NCBI RefSeq assembly: GCF_005233835.1
Contig: NZ_SZQA01000002.1
Location: forward strand, 1-64,000
Origin: Herbidospora galbida
GTDB lineage: Bacteria > Actinomycetota > Actinomycetes > Streptosporangiales > Streptosporangiaceae
Length of the DNA: 64,000 bases
Direction of reading: 5' to 3'
Part shown: one piece after another, positions 1 to 9,610 of the stretch
Layout: the number at the start of each line of letters is the position of its first letter
Position numbering within the stretch: the first letter of the stretch is position 1
Notes under the pieces: model-generated
Database searches by the model: none
What the model was told of the DNA's origin: nothing
What the model saw: only the letters and a program-made list of their open reading frames with translations
Program-made: the position numbers and the translations under genes

Positions 1-1783
<1,783 letters not shown>

Positions 1784-1872
1784 CTCTCGCCGCTCCATGG
1801 AGTCCGGGGCCCTGTTACTCCATAGAACGCGGTAATTGGAGTGATGGGTACCGAATACGCGATAGGCGAACT

Positions 1873-3048
1873 TCACTCAGGGCGTACGGTCAGCCAGGTT
1901 AGAGCGGGCGGGAAGTGCTGCGACCACCAGTAGATGTCGTGGCCGCCGGCCCACTCGACGTGGCGGACCTTCGCGCCGGCGGCGCTCAGCTTCGTGGCCC
2001 AGTCGTCGGCCGACCACCGGAACCCCGACTCCAGGGTGCCGCCGCCGACGTAGTTCCTGGTCAGGGCGTGCAGCTCGGTCTCCGGGGGGATGCCGGGGCT
2101 GAGCCCGAGCGCGCCCGAGAAGACGTCGGGACGCCGTTGGGCCGCGTTGAGGGCCCAGACCGCGCCGCTCGACGCCCCGGCGGTCAGCCAGACGCCCGAG
2201 GCGGGGAAGCGCTCGTCGGCCCACGGGATGACCTCGTCGGTGACGAAGGCCAGGTGGGCGGCGTACCGCTCGGGGTCGTGGGCCGGGAGGTACTCGTGCG
2301 ACCTCGGGTCGCCGCTGCCCGACTCGGCGCAGAAGACGCCCACCACGGCCACCGGCGGGCAGGTGCCGGCCAGGATGGCCGCCTCGACGACCGGGGCGAA
2401 CGCGGCCAGCATCTGGCCGTCGGCCAGGCAGACCGCCGGGATGAGGCCGTGGGTGCCGGGCGGCACGTAGAGGGCGACCGTGCGGGGCTCGCCGAGGAAG
2501 GTGAGCCGGTGCTCCTCCAGGGTGCCCTGCAGTTCGGAGACCTCGGGCAGCGCCGGGGGCGCCAGCTTCCCGCGCCACTCGCGCTCCGCCACGATCGTGG
2601 GGGCGTCGGGGCAGACGTACACGCTGATGACCGACTCGTCGAGGCGGCGGATGCGCAGCGACACCTCCCAGAGGTCGTCGGCGCCGTCGACCGGCCACAT
2701 CAGGAACTGGACGCCGCCGGAGATCCGGGGGTACTCGCACGAGCCGCGCCAGACGATGTGCAGCACGTCGTCTTCCGACCAGACGGCGAGATCGTCGTCG
2801 TCGAGCCGGGCGCGCAGCGCGGCGGGGTCGCGCGGGGTCCAGACCCGCCTGATCTCGGCGTCGGGCGGCAGCTTCTCCGACCAGTTCTCGGCCGCTCTGA
2901 TCTTGTTGGCGGTGACCAGCGACCGCAGGTGCTGGGCGACGGTCTCACGGCCTGCGGCGGCGCGCTCATCGTCAGTGACGGCATGGTCGTAGGCGGCCTC
3001 TAATTCGCCATCTATTTCATATGTCCATACATCCAGACGATCTGCCAC
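1873..3048 (-). CDS. Enterochelin-esterase-like alpha/beta hydrolase
   Basis: A 391-residue cytoplasmic protein; no signal peptide is seen. The C-terminal half carries an esterase-D/enterochelin-esterase fold, with nucleophile motif GASSG (Ser near residue 293) and a late GGHD that supplies the catalytic His. The N-terminal half resembles the beta-sandwich module of Fes-type enzymes that hydrolyse ferric siderophore esters. No siderophore genes are nearby, so the substrate is unknown. The start is taken as GTG at 3048; another GTG lies at 3063. The first 15 or so codons are much more AT-rich than the rest of the gene, probably because they overlap the promoter of the divergent methyltransferase 24 bases away. 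Confidence 0.8.
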   Translation of the reverse strand: MADRLDVWTYEIDGELEAAYDHAVTDDERAAAGRETVAQHLRSLVTANKIRAAENWSEKLPPDAEIRRVWTPRDPAALRARLDDDDLAVWSEDDVLHIVWRGSCEYPRISGGVQFLMWPVDGADDLWEVSLRIRRLDESVISVYVCPDAPTIVAEREWRGKLAPPALPEVSELQGTLEEHRLTFLGEPRTVALYVPPGTHGLIPAVCLADGQMLAAFAPVVEAAILAGTCPPVAVVGVFCAESGSGDPRSHEYLPAHDPERYAAHLAFVTDEVIPWADERFPASGVWLTAGASSGAVWALNAAQRRPDVFSGALGLSPGIPPETELHALTRNYVGGGTLESGFRWSADDWATKLSAAGAKVRHVEWAGGHDIYWWSQHFPPALTWLTVRPE

Positions 3049-3072
3049 CTTGCGAACGTACACAATGGAGTA

Positions 3073-3894
3073 ATGGACCGCGAGAAAATCTCCCTCGCCG
3101 GCGCCCAGGAGACGATGCTCGCCACCCTGTGGAGCCGAGCTCTCGACAGTCGCTCCCCCCGCTCGATCCTGAAGGACGAGGTCGCGCAGCAGGCCGTCGA
3201 GCGGATCGACTACGACTTCGCCAAGACCGGCATCACCCCCATGACCGCGGCCGGGGTCGCCCTGCGGGCTCTGCGCATCGACGAGTGGACCAAGGACTTC
3301 CTCCGGCGGCACCCCACCGCGACCGTGCTGCACCTGGCCTGCGGCCTCGACACCCGGGCCCAGCGGATCGACCCCGGCCCTCTGGTGCGCTGGGTCGACC
3401 TCGACTATCCCGAGGTGCTGGAGCTGCGCGACCGGGTGATCGACCGGCCCGACGGCGACTACCACAGCATCGCGTCGTCGGTCACGAGTGAGAAGTGGCT
3501 GGGCGCGGTGCCCGACGACCGGCCGACGGCGGTCGTGTTCGAGGGCCTGTCCATGTATCTGCGCGAGGACGACGGCCGCCGGCTGATCGAGCGGCTGACC
3601 GGCAGGTTCGCGAAGGGTGAGCTCATCTTCGACTGCCAGAACTCGACCGGGATCCGGCTCCAGAAGCTCAACCGGCCCGTCCGGCAGGCCGGGGCGACCC
3701 TTTACTGGGCCATCGACGACCCGCGCGTGCTGGAGTCGTGGCATCCCGGGCTGACGCTGCGGGAGGCGCAGCGCGTGGTCGACATGCCGGGTGTCGAGGA
3801 CTATCCGCTGGGTGGCCGCGTGGCGATGTGGATCATGGCGCATCTGCCGGGGTTCCGGAACATCGGGCAGATCCTGCGCTACTCCTGGGGCTGA
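3073..3894 (+). CDS. Class I SAM-dependent methyltransferase, leucine carboxyl methyltransferase/TcmP-like
   Basis: A 273-residue cytoplasmic methyltransferase of the LCM family. This family includes PPM1-type carboxyl methyltransferases and polyketide O-methyltransferases such as TcmP. The SAM-binding glycine motif LACGLDTR is at about residues 88-95, followed by the acidic WVDLDYPEV segment that is typical of the family. A short GGAG lies just upstream of the ATG. It is divergent from the esterase with only about 24 bases between starts, so the two promoters must lie inside the opposite coding regions. No polyketide genes are adjacent, and the acceptor substrate cannot be deduced. Confidence 0.85.
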   Translation: MDREKISLAGAQETMLATLWSRALDSRSPRSILKDEVAQQAVERIDYDFAKTGITPMTAAGVALRALRIDEWTKDFLRRHPTATVLHLACGLDTRAQRIDPGPLVRWVDLDYPEVLELRDRVIDRPDGDYHSIASSVTSEKWLGAVPDDRPTAVVFEGLSMYLREDDGRRLIERLTGRFAKGELIFDCQNSTGIRLQKLNRPVRQAGATLYWAIDDPRVLESWHPGLTLREAQRVVDMPGVEDYPLGGRVAMWIMAHLPGFRNIGQILRYSWG

Positions 3895-4376
3895 CGCCTG
3901 AGTCGCAGCGAGATCCACGCCGCGACGGCGAAACAGACGGCGGTGGCCGCGGACAGAGCCCAGACGTAGCCTCTGGGGTCGGCCTGCAGGGTCGCCACGT
4001 AGACGATGGCCGACAGCACCGCCCCGGCCAGGGCCACCCGCCAGGCCGGCCGGACCCGGAGCAGCGCCAAGGCGACCCAGGCGGCCGCCGTCGCGGCGCC
4101 GTAGGCGGTGAGGACCAGCGGGAGGATGCACTCCAGGCCGCCCGAGCAGATGGCCGCTCCGATCCCGCTGGAGGACAGGAACCGGCCGATCACGCCGGTG
4201 AGCGGCGTGACGGCCGCGCCGACGACGCCGGCGGACAGGACCTTCATCAGTTCCGAGCGCGCGGTTTTGCGCAATTCGACACCCATGTCGCCAATATCCG
4301 GATATTCGGCTTCGGGGGAATGAGTACGCCTACTCAATAGCTGTTCCCGCCACTCGTCGGGAATCGCCCACCGCAT
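3879..4376 (-). CDS. Hypothetical membrane protein, four predicted TM helices
   Basis: A 165-residue protein that I do not recognise. After a hydrophilic N-terminus of about 45 residues there are hydrophobic stretches around 45-65, 80-105, 110-127 and 135-155, so a small integral membrane protein is likely. The C-terminus ends in Arg-rich residues. Its stop overlaps the end of the converging methyltransferase gene by 16 bases. The start is uncertain: no good ribosome-binding site precedes ATG 4376, and ATG 4286 (MGVELRKT) would give a shorter protein that keeps every membrane helix. Existence of the gene is likely; function unknown. Confidence 0.6.
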   Translation of the reverse strand: MRWAIPDEWREQLLSRRTHSPEAEYPDIGDMGVELRKTARSELMKVLSAGVVGAAVTPLTGVIGRFLSSSGIGAAICSGGLECILPLVLTAYGAATAAAWVALALLRVRPAWRVALAGAVLSAIVYVATLQADPRGYVWALSAATAVCFAVAAWISLRLRRQPQE

Positions 4377-4417
4377 GGCGCTTGGGGCTCACGGCACGTC
4401 TGACCAGGATGTGAGGT

Positions 4418-5362
4418 ATGACAGCCGTACCGTTCGACCCCGAGCTCGCCGCCGCGCTCACGGTCATCTCGCAGAACATGCCGTCGTCCCTGACCCCTGA
4501 AATGATCCCGCTGCTCCGCCAGGGGATGACCACTCTCGCGCCCGCCGAGGACCTCACCCTCGGCGGCATCGTCGACCTCACCGAGGTCGACCTCGGCGAC
4601 GGGGTGTCGGTGGTCGTCTGCCGCCCGGTCGCCGCGCCGACGCCCGCGCCCGTCGTGTACTGGATCCACGGCGGCGGCATGATCATGGGCGACCACCGGG
4701 TCGGGCTGGCCGATCCGCTGGCGTGGGCGGTCGAACTCGGCATGGTCGTCGTCAGCGTCGACTACCGCCTCGCCCCCGAGCACCCCGACCCGGCGCCGGT
4801 CGAAGACTGCTACCGGGGCCTGGTCTGGCTCGCCGACAACGCCGCCGAGCTGGGCGTCGACCCGGCCAGGATCGTCATCGCGGGCGGCAGCGCCGGCGGC
4901 GGCCTGGCGGCGGGCACCGCCCTGCTGGCCCGCGACCGGGGCGGCCCCGCCCTGCTCGGCCAGCTGCTCATCTACCCGATGCTCGACGAGCGCAACGACA
5001 CCGTCTCCAGCCACCAGATGGCCGGACTCGGCATCTGGGACCACACCTCCAACGACACCGGCTGGTCGGCCCTCCTCGGCGACCGCCGCGGCGGCCCGGA
5101 CGTGTCGATCTACGCCTCGCCCTCGCGGGCCACCGACCTGTCGGGCCTGCCGCCCGCCTTCGTGGACGTCGGCTCGGCCGAGACCTTCCGCGACGAGGAC
5201 GTCGCCTACGCGACGGCGATCTGGCAGGCGGGCGGCCAGGCCGAACTCCACGTGTGGCCCGGCGGCTTCCACGGCTTCGACGTGATGGTCCCGCAGGCGG
5301 CGCTGTCGCAGCGGGCCAAGCAGGCGAGGGTCGACTGGCTGCGCCGCCTGCTGGGCCACTGA
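4418..5362 (+). CDS. Alpha/beta hydrolase, hormone-sensitive-lipase (HSL) family esterase
   Basis: A 314-residue esterase of family IV. The oxyanion-hole motif HGGG is at 84-87, the family DYRLAPEHP at about 115-123, the nucleophile motif GGSAGG at about 156-161 (Ser158), and the catalytic His lies in HGFD near the C-terminus. These enzymes hydrolyse short-chain acyl esters in the cytoplasm. A regulator follows 42 bases downstream on the same strand. The natural substrate cannot be read from context. Confidence 0.9.
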   Translation: MTAVPFDPELAAALTVISQNMPSSLTPEMIPLLRQGMTTLAPAEDLTLGGIVDLTEVDLGDGVSVVVCRPVAAPTPAPVVYWIHGGGMIMGDHRVGLADPLAWAVELGMVVVSVDYRLAPEHPDPAPVEDCYRGLVWLADNAAELGVDPARIVIAGGSAGGGLAAGTALLARDRGGPALLGQLLIYPMLDERNDTVSSHQMAGLGIWDHTSNDTGWSALLGDRRGGPDVSIYASPSRATDLSGLPPAFVDVGSAETFRDEDVAYATAIWQAGGQAELHVWPGGFHGFDVMVPQAALSQRAKQARVDWLRRLLGH

Positions 5363-5404
5363 TCCTTCGCGAAACCCGGTCGGCCGCTGAGGGAGACTGA
5401 GGAG

Positions 5405-6361
5405 ATGCGGGAGCTCGTCGGAAGATTGGCCGCGCTCGACCCTGACGCCAGCGCCGCCGTGCAGGTCATCGCCTACTTCGACCGGCTCGCCGAAGGGCGG
5501 GCGGGCCTGGAGGCGACGGTGCGCGGGGTCGCGGTGCTGGCAGGGTGCGCCGCCCGCCTGATCGACGAGGAACGCGGCGTCTTCCTGAGAGTCCTCGCCG
5601 ACGGCCACCGCGACGACCATCCCGACGACGCCGACTCCGACGACTGGCCGCGTAAGCGGTCGGGTGACGTCGTGCTCGTTCTGGAGAAGCTCGGGTCGCC
5701 CTCGCCGGTCGATCTGATGGTTCTCGAACGCGGGGTCGCGCTGGCCCGCGACGTGCTCGACCGGACGCGGGGCCGGGCGCCCGATCCCGCGCTGGTGGAG
5801 CTGGTCGTCGACGCCTCGGCCGGGGAGACCGCCCGGCTGCACGCGGCCAAGCGGCTGCGCCTCGGCGATCGGGCCCGCGCCATCGCGCTGCCCGACGGGG
5901 TCGTGCTGGTCGAGCCGCACGGCGAGGCCCGGCACCCGCTGGGCTCAGTGCGCGCGGGGGTGGGGCCGTTCGTGCCGGTGGGGCGGCTGCCGAAGTCCTA
6001 CGCCGACGCGAAGGTCGCCCTCAGGTTCGCCGACGACGTGCTCGGGCCCCGGGTGGTGCGCTTCGACGAGCTGGGCGGCCTGGCCGCCGTGGCGGCGGCG
6101 ATCGGGCCGGGGGCGGCGCCCTCGCCCGACGTGGTTACGGTCGGCGGGCTGCCCGCGTGGGCGCTGGAGACGCTGCACGCGGTCGTCACCTCGACCAGCC
6201 TGCGGACCGCCGCGACCCACCTCACCCTGCACCACTCCACGCTGGTCGACCGGCTCACGCGGGCCGAGCAGCTGCTCGGGTGGGAGGTGCGCGGGCCCGA
6301 GGGACGGTTCCGGCTGCAGCTGGCGTTCGCGCTGCGGCGGCTGCACGCCCACCCCGAATAG
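5405..6361 (+). CDS. PucR/CdaR-type transcriptional regulator
   Basis: A 318-residue protein ending in the PucR C-terminal helix-turn-helix (about 258-295). There, a run of short helices followed by a Leu-Gly-Trp end is the hallmark of CdaR/PucR-family activators. The N-terminal and central parts form a putative ligand-sensing region without a clear named domain. ATG 5405 follows GAGGAG closely. It probably regulates the esterase upstream or the molbindin gene 10 bases downstream, but no operator is evident. Confidence 0.8.
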   Translation: MRELVGRLAALDPDASAAVQVIAYFDRLAEGRAGLEATVRGVAVLAGCAARLIDEERGVFLRVLADGHRDDHPDDADSDDWPRKRSGDVVLVLEKLGSPSPVDLMVLERGVALARDVLDRTRGRAPDPALVELVVDASAGETARLHAAKRLRLGDRARAIALPDGVVLVEPHGEARHPLGSVRAGVGPFVPVGRLPKSYADAKVALRFADDVLGPRVVRFDELGGLAAVAAAIGPGAAPSPDVVTVGGLPAWALETLHAVVTSTSLRTAATHLTLHHSTLVDRLTRAEQLLGWEVRGPEGRFRLQLAFALRRLHAHPE

Positions 6362-6371
6362 GCTGTCGCGC

Positions 6372-6758
6372 GTGGCCACGTTCAGGATCAGTGAGGCCGC
6401 GGCGATCCTCGGCGTGAGCGCCGACACCGTACGCCGCTGGGTCGACTCCGGGCGGCTCGCCGCCAGCCGTGACGAGCACGGCCGGCGGCTGATCGACGGG
6501 CCCGACCTGGCCGCCCTCGCCCGCGCCCAGATCGCCGCGGAGACCGGCGGGGCCACCTCGTCGGCCCGCAACCGGTTCCGGGGGATCGTCACCGAGGTCG
6601 TCCGCGACACCGTGATGGCTCAGGTCGAGATCGCCGCCGGGCCGTTCAGGGTGGTGTCGCTGATGAGCCGTCAGGCCGCCGACGAGCTCGGGCTGGAGCC
6701 GGGGGCGGTCGCGGTGGCGGTGGTCAAGTCGACCAACGTGGTGGTCGAGCTCTCCTAG
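6372..6758 (+). CDS. HTH-molbindin (TOBE/Mop) protein
   Basis: A 128-residue two-domain protein. Residues 3-35 form a MerR/excisionase-like helix-turn-helix (ISEAAAILGVSADTVRRW). Residues about 65-128 form a single Mop/TOBE domain of the kind that binds molybdate in molbindins and ModE. Known relatives are small molybdate-binding regulators of actinobacteria. It starts at GTG 6372, 10 bases after the PucR-type gene, so co-transcription is likely. The TAG stop interlocks with the converging STAS gene (CTAG at 6755-6758). No modABC transporter lies in this window, so the target genes are elsewhere. Confidence 0.82.
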   Translation: MATFRISEAAAILGVSADTVRRWVDSGRLAASRDEHGRRLIDGPDLAALARAQIAAETGGATSSARNRFRGIVTEVVRDTVMAQVEIAAGPFRVVSLMSRQAADELGLEPGAVAVAVVKSTNVVVELS

Positions 6759-7126
6759 GCCCGGTGGGTGCGATGGGAGCGGCGCGCGTGGCGTACGCCC
6801 AGGGCCTCGGAGACCGAGCGGCAGACCCGCAGCCCTTCGTCGGCGAGCAGCCCGTTGACGCGGAGGACCTGCCGGGCCGGGGCGGCCAGGGTGAGGCCGC
6901 CGCCGCGGCCGCGTAACTCCTCGTCGGCGCGGCAGAGGGTGAGCAGGCCGCCCAGATCGCTGAAGGTCAGGCCGGCCGCGGCGACGACGACGCGGGTGAC
7001 GTTCCGCGCGTGCAGGCCGATCAGGGTGGCCTCGACGACCGGCTGGGTGAACATGTCGAGTTCACCCACCAATGACATGATCACGGTGTCTTGGCCGATG
7101 TCGGTGATGTCGACCGCGAGCTGCAT
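6755..7126 (-). CDS. STAS-domain anti-sigma factor antagonist (RsbV/SpoIIAA-like)
   Basis: A 123-residue protein made almost entirely of one STAS domain (GELDMFTQPVVEA near 21, then the phosphoacceptor-loop region TFSDLGGLLTL near 53-63). In the family, a Ser or Thr in this loop is phosphorylated by an RsbW-like kinase. Here the loop reads FSDLGG, so the canonical D-S-S/T-G order is altered (Ser precedes Asp) and switching may differ. The C-terminal tail is rich in Arg and His. No kinase is adjacent; the RsbW-RsbV fusion and PP2C at 29-31 kb are candidate partners by inference only. Confidence 0.8.
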   Translation of the reverse strand: MQLAVDITDIGQDTVIMSLVGELDMFTQPVVEATLIGLHARNVTRVVVAAAGLTFSDLGGLLTLCRADEELRGRGGGLTLAAPARQVLRVNGLLADEGLRVCRSVSEALGVRHARRSHRTHRA

Positions 7127-7227
7127 GCGCGCCCCCTTCGCTCGGTAGTCACCGTCTCAGCCCTTAGTCACCTTTGCGAGACACTCTGACCAGTAAGGTG
7201 GGATCCCAGTCATCCAGAGTGCCGGAT

Positions 7228-7740
7228 ATGTTGACGCCTGTGATCCTTTACGAGAACCCCTGGCTGTCGCTGATGGACGTCGGCGGCTACGTGTACTCGC
7301 ACGAGACCCGTTGCCAGGGACGCATCGTGGCGATGCTGCCCTTCCGCGAGACGCCCGCCGGGCGGGAGTTCCTGGTCCGGTCGGAGATCACGCCCTGCTG
7401 GGGGAGCGATCCCGTCCTCTCGGCGGTGACCGGCGGATACGAGGGCGGCGACATCGCCGACGACGCGGTCAGGGAACTCGAAGAGGAGACCGGATATCTC
7501 GTCAAGGAGGCCGACCTGATCCCCCTGGGGGAGTCCTACGCGTCGAAGTCGGCCGACACCGTCTACACGCTCTATGCGGTCGACGTCACCGGGCTGACGC
7601 CGGGTGAGGCGCGCGGCGACGGCTCGGTGCACGAGAGCTCGGCCACGACGCGCTGGCTGACGCCGGTGGAACTGGTGCAGATCCGCGATCCGCAGGTGGC
7701 GGTAATGTATCTGCGCCTGCTGTCGAAGGCCGCCGGATAG
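7228..7740 (+). CDS. NUDIX-domain hydrolase with variant Nudix box
   Basis: A 170-residue NUDIX-fold protein starting at ATG 7228 (MLTPVILYENPW). A TTG 54 bases upstream would only add a poorly conserved extension. The Nudix box ends in a canonical REL-EEETGY segment near residue 93-101. The upstream half is unusual: the Glu of G-x5-E-x7-RE is replaced by Asp, and the spacing to Arg is one residue shorter. ADP-ribose/ADP-sugar pyrophosphatase-like activity is the family norm. The protein faces the converging LLM oxidoreductase gene. Confidence 0.8.
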   Translation: MLTPVILYENPWLSLMDVGGYVYSHETRCQGRIVAMLPFRETPAGREFLVRSEITPCWGSDPVLSAVTGGYEGGDIADDAVRELEEETGYLVKEADLIPLGESYASKSADTVYTLYAVDVTGLTPGEARGDGSVHESSATTRWLTPVELVQIRDPQVAVMYLRLLSKAAG

Positions 7741-7762
7741 CCCGAGCGGCCCCCGGCGTCGC

Positions 7763-8614
7763 TCAGAAGAGGACCGTCGCCAGTTCGCGCCACTGCGTCA
7801 TCGGCAGTTCGCCCGCCGGGGTGCCCAGCACCTGGAGGCACACGTGGTCGGCGCCCGCGTCGCGGTGCTGGTTGAGCCGGGCGGCGCACTGCTCGGGCGT
7901 GCCCCACACGAACAGGGCGTCGATCAGCCGGTCGCTGCCCCGGCCGCTCACGTCGTCGTCGGTGAAGCCGCCGCGCAGCCAGTTGTTCACGTAGTTGGGC
8001 ATGGCCAGATAGGGGTGCAGGGCCTCGCGGGCGAGCTGCCGGGCGCGGGCCGGGTCGGTCTCCAGGACGACGCCCTGCTCGGAGGCGACCAGGCGGCCGG
8101 GGCCGATCGCCGACCGGATCGCGGCGGTCTGCTCGGGCGTCACCAGGTAGGGGTGGGCGCCCGCCGCGCGGTTCTTGGCCACCTCCACCATCTTGGGGCC
8201 GAGGGCGGCCAGCACCCGGCGGTCGGGGGTCACCCCCTCCTTGTCGAGCTCGTCGAGGTAGGAGGTCATCGCCGCGAGCGGCTTGCGGTAGGCGCCGGGG
8301 CGGAACCGGTCGACCATGCTCTCGTGGCTGACCCCGAGGCCGAGCAGGAAACGGCCGCCGTGGGCGGAGCCGAGGGCGCGGGTGCGTTCGGCGGTCTCGC
8401 AGGCCGGCGTGGACCAGATGTTGGTGATGCCGGTGGCGACGGTGACGTCGGTCGTGGCGGCCAGGATCTTCTCGGCGGTGTCGAGACCGCTGTCGGTCCC
8501 GCCGGGGACCCAGAGCGCGCCGTACCCGAGCTTCTCCAGCTCGGCCGCCGCCTGCCCGACCTCGGCCGGGTTGTCGGTCCGGAACTCCCTTGCCCAAACG
8601 CCGTAGGGTTTCAT
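7763..8614 (-). CDS. LLM-class (F420-dependent type) oxidoreductase
   Basis: A 283-residue TIM-barrel protein of the bacterial luciferase-like family. In actinomycetes this subfamily (TIGR03620 type) typically uses coenzyme F420. Supporting segments are the N-terminal beta strand with AELEKLGYGALWVPGG, the FLLGLGVSHE glycine-rich strand near 97-106, and a C-terminal region with DAGADHVCLQVL. ATG 8614 is preceded by GAGGCG. The upstream 323-base gap is shared with a divergent TetR gene, and a repeated AACGGCGTT sequence near both starts suggests that TetR may control it. Substrate unknown. Confidence 0.88.
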   Translation of the reverse strand: MKPYGVWAREFRTDNPAEVGQAAAELEKLGYGALWVPGGTDSGLDTAEKILAATTDVTVATGITNIWSTPACETAERTRALGSAHGGRFLLGLGVSHESMVDRFRPGAYRKPLAAMTSYLDELDKEGVTPDRRVLAALGPKMVEVAKNRAAGAHPYLVTPEQTAAIRSAIGPGRLVASEQGVVLETDPARARQLAREALHPYLAMPNYVNNWLRGGFTDDDVSGRGSDRLIDALFVWGTPEQCAARLNQHRDAGADHVCLQVLGTPAGELPMTQWRELATVLF

Positions 8615-8937
8615 GTCGCCTCTTTCGTATGTTCGCGCCGGGGTGAACGGCGTTACCTGGTGACGTACCGTGATCAACAGCTGCCTAACCCCGCTTCGGC
8701 ACCCTCTTCTGGTCGATGGGCGGGCGGCCGGTCGTGAATATCGTTGAATCCAACCCTGTCGCTTACCGAACGTGGCGATCCCCGTTGTTTTCCCAGGTGG
8801 AAGCGGATGAGAATTCGATTTCACCGATGTTCTGCAAATGGGCGCGGCACTTTGGCCGGGGCAAACGGATGCGCCATTGTCTAACGGCGTTGGGCGTTAC
8901 CCTCTAAGGCAAAAGTACACAGAGTAGAAGAGGTGCC
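8615..8937. promoter_or_regulatory. Divergent intergenic region between LLM oxidoreductase and TetR gene
   Basis: No convincing gene lies in these 323 bases, which are AT-richer than their surroundings. The sequence AACGGCGTT, itself near-palindromic, occurs at 8646-8654 close to the LLM start and again at 8883-8891 close to the TetR start. The second copy is part of a longer inverted repeat TAACG-N8-CGTTA (8882-8899). These are candidate operators for the adjacent TetR protein. This is inference from position and symmetry. Confidence 0.45.
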
Positions 8938-9600
8938 ATGGCCCGGCCCAAGGTTCCGCTGATCTCCCGGAGAAAGGTCCTGGAAACGGCGCTGGCGATC
9001 GTCGACGAGGAAGGGCTCGACGCTCTCAGCATCCGCCGGCTGGGCGAGGCCCTGAACGTCAACGGGGCATCTCTCTACCACCACTTCCGGAACAAGGACG
9101 AGATCCTCGACGGGGTCACCCAGCTCGCGCTGGAGAGCGTCGAGTTCCCGATCACCGACCATCCGAGCTGGCGGATCTGGTTGCCGCTGACGGCCTACCG
9201 CACCCGCGCCGCCCTGGTTGCGCATCCGGGGCTGATCCCGGTGATGCTGCGCCGCGCGTCGCTGGGCGCGACTCCGGAGGCCGAGGCGCTCGTGGCGCGG
9301 CTGCAGCGCGAGGGTGTGCCGATCGAGATCATCGCGCCGGTGACGGAGAGCCTCGAACTGCTCGCGGTGACCAGCGCCCTGCAGGAGGTGGGCGCCCGGG
9401 TCCTGGAGGACGCGCCGGCCAGTTCCCGGCTGGAGGCCGCGCGCGGCGCGCGCGGGGTGTCGCCCGGGGAACTGTTCGAGGTGATGGTGTCCTCGACGAT
9501 CTCTCTGGTGGAGAGCGCGATCGCGCTGAAGGAGTCGCGCGAGGCGCTGGAGCGGGTGCCGGCCGCGCGGGCGAAGGGCGGCCGCGGGAAGCGGTCGTAA
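8938..9600 (+). CDS. TetR-family regulator (TetR_C tetracycline-repressor-like C-terminal domain)
   Basis: A 220-residue repressor-type protein. The N-terminal helix-turn-helix (about 10-55) includes LSIRRLGEALNVNGASLYHHF, characteristic of the TetR/ActR branch with a TetR_C_1 ligand domain. The C-terminus is Arg/Lys/Gly rich. It lies 10 bases before the large ThDP enzyme on the same strand and is divergent from the LLM gene. It may autoregulate and control both neighbours through the AACGGCGTT repeats upstream. Confidence 0.88.
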   Translation: MARPKVPLISRRKVLETALAIVDEEGLDALSIRRLGEALNVNGASLYHHFRNKDEILDGVTQLALESVEFPITDHPSWRIWLPLTAYRTRAALVAHPGLIPVMLRRASLGATPEAEALVARLQREGVPIEIIAPVTESLELLAVTSALQEVGARVLEDAPASSRLEAARGARGVSPGELFEVMVSSTISLVESAIALKESREALERVPAARAKGGRGKRS

Positions 9601-9610
9601 TTAGACGTTA

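Noticed and set aside
8716-8907. 63-codon plus-strand frame in the 8.6-8.9 kb gap
   Set aside because: No ribosome-binding site, no similarity and atypical composition. The stretch is better explained as a regulatory region.
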